A stretch of 64,000 nt of DNA, taken from positions 1,364,001-1,428,000 of the forward strand of contig JAFCMP010000013.1 of the NCBI GenBank assembly GCA_017506865.1, written 5' to 3'. The position numbers and the translations under genes were made by a program. Positions 19,545-33,500 of the stretch are shown here, one piece after another (position 1 is the first letter of the stretch; every line of letters begins with the position of its first letter). This stretch comes from Tribonema minus (taxonomy: Eukaryota > Sar > Xanthophyceae > Tribonematales > Tribonemataceae). The notes beneath the pieces are model-generated. The model saw only the letters and a program-made list of their open reading frames with translations, did not search any database and was not told the origin of the DNA.

Positions 19545-21567
19545 ATGCCTCAGCAAGATGCTGCAGCAGATGCTGCAGCACCTTCTGCGGCTGCATCAGG
19601 CGCCGTTCCCGATCGTGCCTCGCACAAGGGACCTCAGGTTCGTACGCTCGCTGCGTTGCCACAAGTGCTGTGTTTGTGTCGTACCACCAAAACGATGCTT
19701 GCAATTTGTCAACGCGCCAACACTGCACCTGGACAGGAGTTTGCGGACGAGAGAAATGCTACTTGGTGCAGTCGACGAGTTGGAAAGGCTTCCTTGATGT
19801 GCTGCTGTAGTCGTCATGAGCTTGAAGTAATGCACCCGTTAACCAATGTTTCTGAAATGATATGATATTGCCAGCGCCTTGCTCCATCATTCAGAGATCA
19901 CTTGCTTTCATCATCAAGTGCTTCAAGTCCTCAGTCTCATCGCCAAAAACCCAACACAAAGCTCACTTCACACTTCTGATGGTGTTGGCGTGTTGGCGTC
20001 CACAGGAGCGGCGCTTTCTGCTGGTCAGCGTACAGCGTGGAAGGGGACTGCCTGCCATGGACCACGGTGACACGGTGGACAGCTTCGTGCTGGTCACATG
20101 CGGCGAGGAGCAGCAGGTGCGCACGCATGCACATCGAAGCTCTCTATATAAGTGCTTTCGGCACGTGCGCTTGCTCGGCGCGTTTGGTGTGGGTTTGAGT
20201 GTGTGCAGGCCATGCCTTGATTGTGTGGTCCACACTCTTGTGTTAAAGTCCACACCAGACATGGCAAATACATGCACCGCGCACATGCACGTTGCACCTC
20301 TGAGCTGCACGTAGGCATGGCCTCCATGCCGCAGCCTCAGCAACCGTCTTTGCGTAAAACACACGTGCATCTGCTTGCAATGTCAGTCACAATTCAGCGC
20401 CCGTGGCAGCGCGCACGACAGCCTAGAGACTGAGCACTGAGGCACTGCAGACGATGTACATCATTAGGCGCCGTGACAAGATGAGCAGGGCGCCTGTGAC
20501 GCTCCGAGGAGCGCTGCTGCACCAGGTCATCACAGCGTATTGCGCGCACTGCGCGCACGTCGCTGCACCGGAAAGCGCGCTCCCAGCGCAGCTCATGCGC
20601 CGCCACCGCTCTGCTCAGGGGCCATTGCCTGATGCTGTCTGTGACACTCCGAGGAGCGCTGCTGCACTAATCTAATGCTCCAAACGCTGCGCGCGCACCG
20701 CAACGCAGGCAACGCATGTCGTGCGGCGCAGCCAGGAGCCGGTGTGGGACTGGAACTACGCGTTTAGCTGCCCGGCGCGCAGCGGCGTGGTGCAGCTGCA
20801 GGGGGAGGTCTACGCCAAGGGGTACGGCATCGTGCAGGACGAGTTCATCGGGCAGGTACGTATGGGGTTGGTTGAACTGGGTAGTCTGATCTTTACTTAA
20901 CTTAACCTGATGCTACTCTAGATTGAGCGGGCAAACACATCAAGAGGGGGCCTCGCTGAGTGGTTGAGTAGCGGTGTGTGCATGCACTGGTGAGGCCGTA
21001 AGTTCTGCGCACCAATGTATGCGGTGGACTGAGCTGGGTACATTGTTCAACTTTTGTTCAGCTCGACACGACCACGTGATGACACTGCAATGGAGTCTCG
21101 CGGAATGAGTGAGTGAGTGGGTTGCAGTGAAAGTATGTTGCTTGAGATGCGGTGACTTCTGTTCACAGTCTCAGGAGACGCTGCGCGCACCCTACATAAC
21201 CGGCCGCGCTTCTGCTCGGGTGCACCACCCCTAGTGCATCTTCAACATTGCAGAGAGGCATTCAACCTGGAACCCCCCCCCCTGACTAAATCAGACATTC
21301 ATCGTCCACTGCTTCATCACATCCTGTGCCAACGCTCAACTTCGTGACCCGCGCCCCCCCCCCCCCCCCCCATTCCAGGTGAATCTGCAGCTGGAGCTGG
21401 GGGAGGACGGCCACGCACGCGCCATCACCAACCGCTGGTTTGCGATACAGGAGGGGGAGGCCAGCAAGCGGCGCGGCGCGGGGGGCGGGGGGCAGGCCCT
21501 GGGGCGCTGGTTCCGCAAGCGCACGGCCGCCACGCTGGTCACCGATATAAATATTGGATTAGGAGAG
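19545..21567 (+). CDS. Kinesin gene exons 1-4: N-terminus and C2 domain
   Basis: Exon 1 starts ATGCCTCAG and encodes an Ala/Gln-rich leader ([19 protein letters not shown]). Exons 2-4 encode a C2-type beta sandwich, about residues 33-150: [61 protein letters not shown], and the closing strand NRWFAIQEG. The SxEPVWxWxYxF and DxFIG motifs are classic C2. C2 domains usually bind membranes or partner proteins, sometimes with Ca2+. Here only some of the usual Ca2+-binding aspartates are visible, so Ca2+ binding is uncertain. All three introns are GT-AG, phase 0. Confidence 0.75.
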
Positions 21568-24500
21568 GTGAGCGGGTGTGGCAAACGCGGTGAGTTGGCA
21601 GAGGGGGGGGGGGGCATTTCTGGTGGAACTGCGTGATTGCATCTTGTGCACTGGGGCGCTGCTTCCGCAAGCGCACCGCCGCAACTTTGGCCACGACATT
21701 GCGACTGCGTGGTATTGATTTAGGAGAGGTGAGTGCGCATGGCAAGCGCGGCCGGTCGCAAGGGGGGAAGAGGGGGGGGCGCAGGGGGGGGGGAGTGTGT
21801 TCGTGAACGCGAAGCGCAGGGGCTCGCATGTGCTGTGCAGCGCTACAGTGTGTGATTATGTTCATGGTCGCAAGCGGTGGTTCGCTCATCTGCTGGCTGG
21901 AGCGCAAGCTTGCGGCGGCGCAGTCGGCAGCGCAGTCATTCTGCTTGCAGTTGTGAGGACGTTAGCCTGGCACAAGAGGCGATCGGGCTAGGGTTTGAAT
22001 GTTGCTAAGTTTGAAGTTGTGCACGGGCAGGGGAGATGGCAGGCTATTGCTAGAATGAATTGGGGCAGGCATTTCTCAACCGCAAGCTGTGACGCTCCTA
22101 GAGGTGTTGACTAGCAGGACGGTTACAACGCATGATGTTTCATGCCGATAACAGTTGCAATAAGATCTGCGGCTCCAATCACCAATTAAAGAATGGTGAC
22201 AGTAGCCATCAACAGCGTCGTGGGACAAGCATGAATGGTGCTGCTTGTGTAGCACATCGTGCCCCTGTGATTACCCTCATGGCAGTCTGATGTGGCCCAT
22301 AGCTAACCCTAACCCTAACCCTAAAACCAAGGTGCCCTATCTGTTCAAAAGTGTTGACTCTCAACGTCGCGATAATGACATAATAATAATGTACGCTGAC
22401 TCTCAGCATCTTGATGATGACATAATCATGATGCGTTTGTGCAGCTGATGTAGATCATGGCGCCATGCATCCAACAGGTGGAGGTGTCGGCGCTGGTGGT
22501 CGATCTGGGGAGGCTCAACAAGGACCTCAAGAGCCGCAGCAGCACCATATCCCAGATGGAACAGGCAAGACTGCGCACTGCTCAGAAGACCAAGTACCAT
22601 ACCTTATGTGCAGCTGTGCCAGGGCATGCCAAGTCATCTGCCTAAACTACTGTTCAGTCTTCGGAACACAAGCTGCCAGGCACAGGTCTAGATGCTGTTG
22701 GAAACTACTGCAGATCTTACGCCCATCATGCCCTGTGCGTCGTACATAAAAATCCGTTGTGTAGCCGCTTGGCGCGACGCAAACTGCTCCGTGCCACTGT
22801 TTCATGCCTGGAAGCACAGACAGCGCTCATTTTGTGAACGCGTGACGCGCGGCGAACTGTGCCGTGGCGCGGCGGCGCGTGCGCGCTGGCACAGCCGCGG
22901 CAACAGCGAGCGCGCGCAGCTGCAGGCGGCGTCTGCCTCGTGAAGCATGCTCTCAACGCGTGAACGCATGCGCGGGATACCGCCGCTTCACTTCACGCAT
23001 CAGACACTGAATAGAGCTCATTGCATAGATGCGTGGCAACCGGCTGCGCCGCCGTGCAAACGCGCGTGCAGTCCAGGCTGTTGTACATTGCGCAGCAAAC
23101 ACCCGAGAGAGCTCAAAGAATCAAATGCATAATCCGATGACACTCATGACCATCGCCGGTGCTGCCACCGCCTCGGGCGCAGGCGCTCGCGCAGTCGCGT
23201 GCGCGCTCACGCAGTCCGAGCTGCATGAGCGCTACAATACATGTACACTTTGCGCAGCAAAGACCGGACAGAGCTCTGAGTGAACAAGTCACCTGATGAC
23301 GAATGTCACAATCACTGCTGCCGCCGCGTGCGCGCAGGCGTCTGCGCTGCGCAAGAGCGCTGCTGTACGTCGCGCAGCAAAGACCAGAAAGAGCTCGTCG
23401 AATCAAAAACGAGACCTGACGAGAATCATAACCGCTGCTGCTGCTGCCGCGTTGCGCGCGCAGGCGCTGGCGCAGTCACAGGCGGCAGCAGAGGCGGCGC
23501 GCGCGTCCGCGGCGGCGGAGGCGGAGGCGCTGCGCGCGCGCGCCGCGGCGGACCTCGACGCGCTGCGTGCCAGGGCGGCGCTGGACGCCGAGCAGCATGC
23601 CGCGCGCGCCGCCGCGCAGCTGCAGCAGCTGCGCGCCCAGAGCGCCGCTGCCGCCGCGGCGGTGGCAGCGGCGGCGGAGCGTGACGCGGCGGCGGCGGCG
23701 CAGGAGGCGGCGGCTCAAACTGCGGCGGCGGTGGCGGCGGCGGCGGCGCTCGATGAATTGAAGTTGAAGTGCGAGGCGGACGTCGCGGCGGCGCGCGCGG
23801 AGTGCGCCGCCGCGCTCGAGCGTGCCGTGCTGCAGGCCGGCAGCGACGCGGCGCAGCTGCGTGCGGAGGCAGCGGCAGAAGTGGCGCAGGCGCGGGCGGC
23901 GGCGGCTGCGGAGGTAGAGGAGCTTAGAGCAGTGCTGAGTGCTGAGACGGATGAGCTGCGGGCGGAGCTGGAGGCGGAGGCAGCGGCGGCGGCGGCGGCG
24001 GCGGCGGCGGAGGTGGCGGCGCTGAGGGCGGCGCTGAGCGCTGCGGAGCGGTGCGCGGAGCGCGAGAAGGTGAGATCGGCGGGGGAGGGGCGGCGGGGGG
24101 GGAAGGGGGTGCGGCTGATGTGTGGCTGATGTGGGTGTGTTTGAGTCTGGGTGCGTGCGCCCGCGTGGGTGGGTGGGTGGGGAGAGTGGTTGTGCGCGTG
24201 CGTGATTCCGCAGCCCACGTCTTAGTAGATTTCGGGCAATGCTACTCTTCGCGGGTGCTTGGTGCTTGTGCAGGGTACTATAGAGGGGCGGTCTACTGGA
24301 CCGTCGCTCAGAGTGTACGCTTTGTCCTGTCGACCCATCTTAAGAACACTTGAGTATGCTTGACGATACGCATCACAACAACACTCTCCCCTCCAACTGA
24401 ACATTCTTGAATGTCGCTTAGCCATTTCTGCTGCCTGCTCGAGTGCCGGCTACTGTTCATGCTCAACACATACCAGCAAAACCAGCATATCGAATTGCCT

Positions 24501-27500
24501 GTCAGCGCGGTTCATTGCTGAGCTTTCTCCACTACCATTATTTGTGTGCGCGCTGTCACAGGCTGATGCAGAGCGGAGGCTCGCTGAACAGGCAGATGAG
24601 GTGAGCATCGGTCACTTCAAGTTCAACTTGCAGATGCAGCTGGCGCTCGACAGCCACTAAACTTTAACTTGAGTCCTGTTGTGTGCACCCCCATGCTCAT
24701 TATCGTTATTTATCTGGAAAGCTCATGGCGCATCTTGAATGCTGCCAATGAACAGAGTGCCAGCCTTAAGCTTGCATCACCTGTTGTCAGGTTGCAAATG
24801 GTTCACCGAACATGCATATCGCACACTCCTTGTGTTGGCAAAGTCGGTGCCTTGGTGTCCTTCGGTGCCCTGCGGTCAATGCACAACCATCATTGCACAG
24901 CATCGCAGTCGGCAGCTGACAGCACTTGATACTTGATACCCCTTGCGCCCCTGCTGCGCCAGATGCAACGCGCCGCGGCAGCGCGCGCGGCAGCTCTGCG
25001 CATACTCTACGCCCTGCGGGCGCAGCACGCGCGCGCCAGGGCCGGCGCGCTCGGCGACGCGTGGCACGCGTGGAGCGCTGCCACCGCCGCCGCTGCCGCC
25101 GCTGCAGCAGCAGCGAGCAAAAGCGCAGCAGCGGCGGCGGCAGCAGCGGCGGCGGCGGATGCTCCGCGCAGCTTACGCGCCTCCTCGCAGCTCTCCGTCG
25201 ACGTCAGCGACGCGGACGACGACAGCATATTCGGCAGCAGCAGCGGCGGCGGCGGCGCCGGCGCTGGCGGCAGAGACGAAGACTCCGGCGGCGGCGCCGC
25301 CGCCGCCGCGGGGCGCAGCGGCCTGGCGAGCACCATGCCCGCAGGCGGCTACTGCGGCGGCGGCGGCGGCGGCAGCGGCGGCAGCGGCAGCGCGCGGCGC
25401 GGAGCGAGCGGGCTGCCGCCGCCGCGCAAGTCGCTGGGCGCGCCGCCGAGTCCGGTGAGCGCGCCAGCGTCGCCGCGCAAGGGGTCGTGCTTCAACACGC
25501 GCGCGCGGCAGAGCGTGGGGGGCGCGGGGGCGCCGGCGTCGCCGCGCGCGTACGCCCTCGCTGGTGAGTACTTTGGAGTACTTGATATAGTATGAGCATC
25601 AGTGCTTCATCTGTCGTGTTTGACATTCCCCAGCAGCAGCACAGTGTAATACATTTGCGTCATCGCGCATCAGCTCTTGTGTTTGAGCTCACCCCGCAGC
25701 GGCATCACGCATCAGTTTTTTTGTTTGAGATCACCCTGCAGCGGCATAGTAGTGTGGCAGGCAAGGGGCTGCGGAGCGCTGCCGCGCATTGTGTCGCCGT
25801 GCACTGTGTCATCGCGCATGGCCATGCCAGTACTGTCTGCCTGCGCAGAAACTGCTTTCGGGTCCTGCAACGTTGACGCTGTCCGCGCGTGCGTAGCCAC
25901 GTGCACGTGTTGGCTCAGCTCATCACAAGCAGACCGCCCCACCCTCAATCGACGACTTGAAATAAGGCGAGTCCATGATCAGTGTCAACCCAACCACCAC
26001 TCTTACCTGCCAGCAATCCACCGTCCCCTACTAACTCAGCAGCAGCGGCAGCAGCTGCGGCGGCGGCGGCAGCGGCGGCAACGAGCGCCCCCCCCCGCGC
26101 CTCGCCACGTGGCACGAGCGCCGGCCCAGGCGACTCGCGTGCGCGCAAGTCCTTTGGCGGCGGCGGCGTTCTCGGCGGCACTGCAGCAAGTCACAGCAGG
26201 TCCCGGTCTCTGGGACCCACGTCGAGGGCAGCGCCGCCGGCGGCAGATGGCAGCAGCGGCGGCAGCAGCGGCGGCGGCGGCAGCCGCGGCGGCTCGTACG
26301 GCGCGCACCGGGACTCGGCGTCGACGATGGACTCCGCGGAGGGCGGCGGCGGTGGCGATGGCGGCGGTGTCGGCGGCAGCGCAGCGGCGGCGGCGGCGGA
26401 AGCGGATCTGTCGGCGGGGCGCGAGGTGAGGCTCAACGTGAAAGGCAGCAGTAGCATGGAGATTGTAGAGATGCTAAGGTCTTTAGTGAAGACCATTGAA
26501 CACAATCATGGCGATACTAGTGCTGCAAGGTCCGGATCAAGGCTAGGGAGAGTACTCCTCAACTAGTCAACAGCACACACCTGGTGGCAATGCACGGCAC
26601 CTGCTTTGCATGTCCGTCCGTTTGCACAGTGCTGCCCAGCGACGCAGCAGAGCTCAACCTGACCTCCATCGTCCATGTATGAGAGTTTGTACACCAGCTT
26701 TTCGCCTCCACATCAGCACAACCAGCTCCAAACATTGACAGAAGAAGCCTCACATATCGACTCACCCCCCCCTCCCCCCCCCCCGGCCCTCACCCGCCCC
26801 CCCCCCCCCTCTTCCCTTCCAGGCGTGCTGGGAGCGGCTCAAGCCCTTCTGCCTCTCCAACACCCCAGGCGCCGCCGCCGCCGACGCCACCGGCGGCGAG
26901 TCCATGTCCATCGTCGTCACCGTGCGCGTTCGCCCGCCAGCGGGCGCAGCGGCCGCGGCCCTCTCAGATGCCGCTGCTGCGGAGGCAGAGCCGTCGATCG
27001 TGCAGCTCGAGAGCGGCAGCCAGGTTACCATCGCGCGACCGGTGTTCGCGCCGCGCGGCACGACGTCAGCGGCCGCGGCGGCGGCGGCCGCGGCCATGGC
27101 GGAGCGGCACACGTACGCGTTCGACGGTGAGACAGCGGCGTGCGTGAAGGACGTAGGCGGGGATACTGGAGCGTATGCTGTATGAACCCTGGGCGTCCAC
27201 TCCTGACATGGATGCTAGTTAGTCATGCACACGCGCAGGCCATCGGCCTGCCCGCAACGCAAGCAGGGTTAGGGTTAGGTTAGCCCCAACCCCACACCAC
27301 TAAGATCTCAGCTTCACCCCACTGTATTGCTCTGCCGTACCACATCGTGTAGCTGCCTGTTGTGCAGCGTGCTTCGGCACGCAGGCGGTGCATGCGGAGG
27401 TGTCTGCAATCTATTTCGCCATCATTTGTCTGTGATCAATTCCACTGGTGCTGACGAGCGTGCTACCCGTACCTACACGCACATGGACACAAGGTTGACC

Positions 27501-30500
27501 TCACCCCATCGCACCCTCTGTGGCTGTGCGCGTTGTCGTGCAAAGTGCCTTGACCCGCCTGCAACACGAGCAGAGATAATAGCGTCACGCCAATGTACTT
27601 CTCTGCGGCTGCACGCGACCCAAGCAAAGATCTCAGCTTCACCCCACTCTTTTCCTCTACAATGCCGCATCGTGTCGCCGCTGTTGTGCAGCGTGCTTCG
27701 GCCCGCAGGCGATGCAGGCGGAGGTCTTTGCGGGCCTCGGCGTGCCAATACTGGCCAACGCGTGGCGCGGGTACAACGTGTGCCTCTTTGCGTACGGACA
27801 GACGGGCAGCGGCAAGTCGCACTCCATGATGTGAGTGTGTAGGTTGAGCACTGGTCACCGTTGTTGAACGCAGTCTATGGCTCTTGCGCGGTTGCGCGTT
27901 GCTGAGCATCGCGCATGATGTAGACTATGCTTCCAACGTAGCGGCACGTCGCACTCCATGATGTGAGTGCGTAAATTTAGCGATTATCACCGTGTGCGAG
28001 GTGTTTTAATGAAGTATGATGACGTGTAGATTCTGTTCTATCAGCCTTTGATATCAATTATCTGGGCTTTTTCGCGCCCTGAGTGAGGATTGATTTATGG
28101 AAACGAATCAAAAGATTGCAGAATAGGCAACAAGTACCAGGTGCGGTTTTGTGCAGTTACTGAGCGCACTCGCACACATTCGTGATCTACCAAGTGCACA
28201 GGTAACGATCTCCACCTTGTACTGCGCTCTGAAACGGGCATGCATACTTTTACGCTCCTGACCCAGGCGCTGTCTCAGAACTGCAGTGTGTGTTGTTGTA
28301 AAGCTGCTGAACACACTTGATCTGTGCGTTTGTAATGTACAGATGATGCCGCGTGGGTTGAGCACTGGCCACCGGTGTTGAACGCAGTCTGTGGTTGCGC
28401 GTTGCTGAGCGTTGCGTGTGGCGTGTGCTGCCAACGTAGTGGTGATGGTCTGCTCTGTGTGCGGCTGCTCGTCGCTCCCTATGGCGTACTTGCTGTGCAG
28501 CTCTCGCCGTGTGCATGCAATGGCCTGTACCTCCTTGTTTGGACGTCGCAGGCAGAGCTGACTCACCCCAATCCTAACCCTAACCCTAGCCCTGTTGCGC
28601 TCGCGAGTGGGCTTCAAACAAGTTTGGCCAGGACTCTGTGAGGCGCTTGTCTCTCTCTCTCTCCGGCTGTGATGCATGAGCTGCGCACCCCCTTGCGCCA
28701 CACAGTTGTTGCAACACTTCTGAACTCCGTGCAGTAGGCCACATAAACAGCACAGCCGCCAAACCTTGCGTTTTCCTGTGCAAATGATTTGCTGCAGGGG
28801 AACGGATGCTGCGCCGGGGCTCATACCGCGCTTCGCGGACTCGCTCTTTGCGTCGGCGCAGCGGTGCGCTGATGCGGGCAAGGGCACCTACAGCGTCGAG
28901 GTCAGTCCGCATACATTGTGGAAGTATGTTTTTGGTATCCCAGACCTATGATTCTCTATCTGTAAGTGTATGTATGAATGATTGGAAGTACACTTCAGAC
29001 ATTACAGCGTTGAGGTCAGTGCGCATACTTCTACATACATATGCAACACACACATGATTACATACATACACACGCGTACAGCGCTGAAGTCAGCGTTAAG
29101 TCAGCATACCTACTGTACATTGTATATACCACAACCTTCTCTAAGCATGTATGCGCAAATACAAACGCACAGCATTTGTGTGTGTGCATACCTACCTGCG
29201 TACATCTACAGCATACAAAGCTACACATTTGTATACTTCATACTCCATACATTATAGTACATATGCATGGCATTGATGTAAGCGAGTGAGCATTCGTCAC
29301 GCCTCCGCTCCAGATCCCCTCTACTGAGGCCTGCAACAGCAAGTGCAAGAGTTCAGAGGGACACGAGGCGGGACAGCTGGTCTGTTCCGCTGTCTATCAA
29401 ACGCTTGCTCAGCCACCTACTTTGAAGTTACAGCAGCTCTGAGAACGTGCAGAGCCCCTAACCCCCCCCCCCCCCCCCCCCCCCCGCCTTTGTCTCTGTG
29501 TTATGCGCCCCAACCGTCCTGCTACGACATCTGCTGCGAGCATACACAATGTGCGACGCACACCCTCTGAATCCCCATCTTACCCCCCCCACACGCCCTC
29601 GCCCTTTCTCCCCGCCATAGGTGTCCTGCTACGAGATCTACAACGAGCACGTGCGCGACCTCATTGGCGGCGGCGCGGCGGGCGCGGGCGGCAGCGGCGG
29701 CGCCGCGCTGCGCGTGCGCGAGAGCCCCAGCGAGGGCGTGTTTGTAGAGGGCCTGCAGCGCCTCGTCGTCACAGACATGTGGGAGATGGCGGCAATCATC
29801 ACCAGCGCCATCGAGAGCAGGTGAGGTTGAAGTTTTGGTTTTCTAAAGGGGGTAGGTGAAATTGAAGTATTGTGGAAGGCTTGCAGCGCCTCGTCGTCAC
29901 GGACATGTGGGAGATGGCAGCGATCATCACCAGCGCCATCGAGAGCAGATGAAGTTGAAGTTTTGGTTCTCTTGAGGGCAGGTGAACTTGATGTTGAAGG
30001 GCAGGGGTGCACGCGGCACGCGCGCAGTGATGCGTTTTGGGTCCATCGCCAGTGCCATCGCGAGCAGGTAAAGTTGAAGTTTGTGAGTGGGTGACGCGCG
30101 GCGCGCATGCAGCAGTGCGTTTCGGGTCATCGCCAGCGCCATATGGCGAGCAGTTGAAGTTGAAGTTTCTGACTCGGGTAATGCTGCGCGCGTAGTGCGC
30201 CTTGGGTCGTGACGGACATGTGAGAGGTGGCAGCGATCATTGCCGGCGCCATTGAGATCAGGTACCTTTGTACAGGATAGTCGTGAACACTGACAACTGC
30301 GGGCGCATGTGCTGCGCACATTGCGCCTTTGCGTGGCGGCAAGGGGGCATCTTGCGGGCGCGAGCGCCTGTGAACGCAACGGCCGCCTCGCAAGCTGCGC
30401 AACAGACGCAGGCAGCACATGTGCTGCGTGCATACACTCATCCTTACCTCAACCCTCGACCTTTCACCGCAGGGGTGTGGTAATGTACCTAACGCTAGCC

Positions 30501-33500
30501 GTAACCCCGACCAACCCTTACTCTAACCCTAACCCTAATCCTGCCCCTAACCCCCAACCCCAACCTTATCCCTAACCCTAACTTTAACCTGTGTCCCCGC
30601 AGGGCCGTGGGTGCGACGGCGCTCAACGCGGTCAGCTCGCGCAGCCACTGCATCTTCACCATCGTCTTCACGCAGAGCATCCCGCGCGCGGGCGGCGGCG
30701 GCGGGGAAGGTGAGACAGCGCCGAGTGTTCACTCGTTCCATGGACGTTGCAGTGTGTAAGCCATTTGCAATGGCACACTAGCCGATTGGTGCACGCGCGC
30801 CTGTTTTCCTGCAAGTCTTCCCCTTTTCCTGTGCTTGTATCGTTTTGCAGCATTGTCACGTGATGCGCCAAGTGGTGTCCTGGTAGGTTTTCATCACCTT
30901 TTAAGCCGTGTCACCAGTAGAAGTGTGTACCTCCAGCTACAACGATGCTTCCGTAGGAATGTCCAAGGCCACAACGAGGCCGCTTTTGGCTGTGTTACTT
31001 GCTGAGCCTCACTGTGCTCTGACTGCTGTCAAAACGCCTCTACTCTACGTTGTCTGCCAGCGCTTGCGTTGCTGCTCTTGATCCATCAAGCCCTAGCTCT
31101 GCCCGCTGCTGCTCGATTACGCGCTTGCTTGCCCTAACTCTAATTCAAACCCTAACTGTAACCCTAAACCACCCTGTGAGACAGGCGGTGGCACCAGCAG
31201 CGCCGTAAGGCTCCAGTCCAGAGCAAGGTCAACCTCATGGACCGTTGGGTTGGGTTTGGGGTTAGACTGGGTTAGGGTTAGAGTTAGGATTAGGCTGCTT
31301 CACCAAATGATGTGCATCCTCATCAACGTCAAGCGCTCGCGCTGCTGCTCTCAATTCGGGTTAGGGTTACGATTAGGTTTAGGGTTAGGGTCAGGGCCCT
31401 CACTCTGCTCGCCGCTACTCTGCTGCGCGCGTGCACGCGACAGGCGGCGGCACCGTGGAGCGCCAGAGCAAGGTCAACCTCATCGACCTCGCAGGCAGCG
31501 AGCGCGCGCAGACGGCGGGGACCAAGGGCAAGGCGCTCGCAGAGGTAGGCACGTACGCATTCCACACGCTTGGTAGAGTCAACTTCAACATTTGTTGCCT
31601 GCACTGCCGTGTGCTGTGTGTAGGCACGTACGCATTCATTTACTTACTACACCGCTGTGTGTAGAACAAGGGCAAGGCGCTTACCGAGGTATGCACATAC
31701 GCATTCACACGCGTGAGAGAGTAAACTTCAACGAGTCGTCGCGTGCGCCGCGCCGTCTGTCTTCGTGGACCCCACTGGTGTCTGTGTGCTACGAATTGCT
31801 GCGTGGAGCAGCTTGCGATGTACTGTTGGTGTGCTGTGTGGCCAGCGCAGCCCCATGCATGACCTACTTTGAAGAAATCGCACGGTCGTGTAACGGCGTT
31901 GTGCTGCCGCGCTGCGGCGGTTCCTGCCGCGTCTGCTGCAGACTGAGCCAGACCGCTCACACTGATACCCGTCCCCATCATGGCTGGCCGGCGCAGCTCG
32001 CAGTGTACAAGCTTCACACGAATCCACCACAGTGACGCACATGCGCACTCAACATAATTGAAGCATATTCACATCTATCTGCATTGGGCGCCTGCAGGGG
32101 TCCAACATCAACAAGTCGCTCACGACACTCGGCCGCGTCATTGCGGCGCTGGCCAAAGAAGGCGGCGGCGATGGGCCCGCGGCGGCAGGTGGCGGCAGCA
32201 GCGGCGGCAGCGTAGGTGAGACAAACGTGACTGCAACGCTCAATACTCGTTCGCGCAAGGCTCAGAAGACGACGCGCCTTAAAAGCGCAAACTCTAAGGC
32301 ACAGTGGTGATGAGCGTGGCAGCTGCCGCCGCTGACCTGCTCTGGGTGACGATTGGCCAACGCGAGCATCATAGGAAGCTCCATTTGTGCTGCAGTATTC
32401 TTGGTTCTGGCATTGAGACAGTGTGTGTGTGCACCAGTTTTCTGTCCCTGTATCCTAGAAGTGCACGTGTGATTGCTGCCCGTGAACTGCTGGTGCGTAC
32501 ACAATCTCACACCACCAGTTTGCTGCAGCATGCTTGCCGTTAGTTGCCCACTTCCTCGTGCTGCCAACGCCCCTGTGCGTGGAGGCAGATGTCTACGACG
32601 TCTGCAGTGCTGACGTGCTGCTGTGCTGCTGACAACATCAACTGAACGTGCTGCAATGTTCAACTCACCGTGCCAATCTGCATTTGACGGCCAGCTACAG
32701 CGGCCACATTCTCGTGCTGACAGCGCCCTGCGCCCAAAGGAACCAATACGAAACGATTGTGCCGCTGACACAAATTGAACTCATGTGCTGGCAAGTTCAC
32801 CTCACTGTGCTGTTGATGCTCAACGCGCCGTGCCATCTGCCCTCAACAGCCAGCTACGGCTTGCCATAAGCTGGCCAGTTCCTCATGCTGCCAATTGTCC
32901 CGTGCGTGGAGGCAGATAACCATGACGCATGCGCTGCTAGGCTGAACTGATGCTTCTGTGCCGCTGACAACTTCAAGTGAATGTGCTGCTCAACTTGCTG
33001 CGCCATCCGCAACAGCCAGCTACGGCGGCGGCCACCACGTGCCGTACCGCGACTCGGTGCTGACGTGGCTGCTCAAAGAGTCACTCAGCGGCAACAGCAG
33101 GACGGCTATGCTCGCGGCGCTGTCGCCGTCTCCCGGCAACTACGAGGAAACACTCAGGTGCTGAACTTCAACTTTTACTACAAGTGTGTTGCTGGCGCGG
33201 TCCTGCCCTGGTGTGAGCTTGCAAGCACGGTTAGGGTCGATGCAGTACTAAAGCAGGGCTAGAGCTGGGATTGCACTTAGAGTTGGGATTAGAGATACTG
33301 TTGTAAGTCGAACCATTGCACAACACTCAGCTCCCTCCATGCTGCGCTGCGCCGCCGCCGCCCGCAGCACGCTGCGCTACGCCAACTCCGCCAAGCGCAT
33401 CAATCAGTTTTAGGGTCCACGTTAGGACCAGAAGTAAGTAGGGTTAGACATAGGGTTGTTCCAAGAGTTACGATTAGAGGCAGCACTGGAAGTCGAGCCG

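Noticed and set aside
23476..26505. Ala/Arg-rich open frames on the minus strand
   Set aside because: Complementary readings of the poly-Ala and poly-Gly exons 6, 8 and 9; GC bias removes stop codons.
26426..26566. Ending the upstream C2/coiled-coil protein at the TAG at 26564
   Set aside because: A good donor at 26426 and matching phase into exon 10 favour one long gene, though the alternative cannot be excluded.
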